64,000 nucleotides of DNA. Origin: Paenibacillus oenotherae. Lineage in GTDB: Bacteria > Bacillota > Bacilli > Paenibacillales > Paenibacillaceae. Positions within the stretch are counted from its first letter, which is position 1. The number at the start of each line of letters is the position of its first letter. Positions 63,772-64,000 of the stretch are shown one piece after another. The DNA lies in assembly GCF_019443105.1 (NCBI RefSeq), contig NZ_JAHZIJ010000007.1, positions 163,363-227,362 of the forward strand, in the 5' to 3' direction. The notes under the pieces were generated by a model. It did no database searches and was not told where the DNA came from. It worked only from the letters and a program-made list of their open reading frames with translations. Made by a program: the position numbers and the translations under genes.

Positions 63772-63875
63772 CGGGATTATTGGGATGATCATCATCCAAC
63801 AATCGTTCAAGGTGTTACACCCTGAAAACTGGATACGAAAGGTTTGCGTAAGTATTAGCTGGTTTATACCAAATA

Positions 63876-64000
63876 GGATAAGCCCTCGACCGATTAGTAT
63901 TCGTCAGCTGCATGCATTGCTGCACTTCCACCCCGAACCTATCAACCTGGTCGTCTACCAGGGGTCTTACGAATTGGGAAATCTCATCTTGAGGGGGGCT
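63876..64000 (-). rRNA. rrl: 23S ribosomal RNA, 3' end (cut by window edge)
   Basis: The minus strand ends ...TGACGAATACTAATCGGTCG then AGGGCTTATCC, the typical 3' terminus of bacterial 23S rRNA. Only about 125 bases are in the window. About 100 bp of spacer separates it from 5S rRNA. Confidence 0.95.

Overview
The window looks like a low-GC Gram-positive, endospore-forming bacterium close to Paenibacillus, in the ori-proximal part of the chromosome. The right end has the gene neighbourhood usual next to the origin in Bacillales, read on the minus strand: 23S rRNA 3' end, 5S rRNA, guaB, dacA, pdxS-pdxT, serS, tRNA-Ser, then spore genes (sspP-like, a three-gene gerA-type germinant receptor operon), tRNA-Arg and tadA. 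SLH domains, a Spo0E-like protein and many ECF sigma factors fit Paenibacillus. The species cannot be fixed from the sequence alone.

Layout. 1-11 kb: PadR regulator, HAAS-pentapeptide protein and DrrAB-type ABC exporter; AraC regulator divergent from an SDR oxidoreductase; GNAT; tandem VOC protein; an ECF sigma factor fused to a BtrH/C39-like domain and coupled to an AraC stump; an AT-richer LytTR/ABC exporter cluster. 11-27.5 kb: SecA2-type ATPase, an ECF sigma-VOC fusion, an MFS efflux pump, a CTP-synthase-like amidotransferase, a secreted serine hydrolase, an ECF-SnoaL sigma factor, a TetR regulator, a phosphotransferase split by a frame break, integrase and rhodanese gene relics, an intact rhodanese. 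27.5-33.5 kb: GNAT, a DUF378 membrane protein that appears to start at ATC, an EAL protein, PCD-like dehydratase, motAB, rluF. 33.6-44.1 kb: a 1796-residue SLH adhesin with nine 100-residue Ig-like repeats, divergent from a 1496-residue kinase-like/AAA/GAF/LuxR regulator. 44.1-50.3 kb: a c-di-AMP (ydaO/yuaA) riboswitch ahead of a small RCK-like protein, a sensor kinase, two DnaA-box clusters flanking tadA and spo0E-like, tRNA-Arg, and a two-gene secreted-protein/membrane-protein operon. 50.6-64 kb: germination operon, small spore proteins, then the housekeeping block up to the rRNA operon.

Themes. (1) Three ECF-type sigma factors carry their own C-terminal domain (BtrH/C39-like, double VOC, SnoaL) and have no anti-sigma gene nearby. 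(2) About 210-bp structured repeats occur at 16.9, 33.6 and, more diverged, 57.1 kb, and a second terminator-like repeat occurs at 21.7 and 26.5 kb. (3) Several RNA-level control candidates stand out: the c-di-AMP riboswitch, which is certain in type, and a proposed switching leader before pdxST. (4) The DnaA-box clusters at 47.6 and 48.9 kb are the most interesting unexplained non-coding signal.

All family assignments come from reading motifs by eye. No database search was run.
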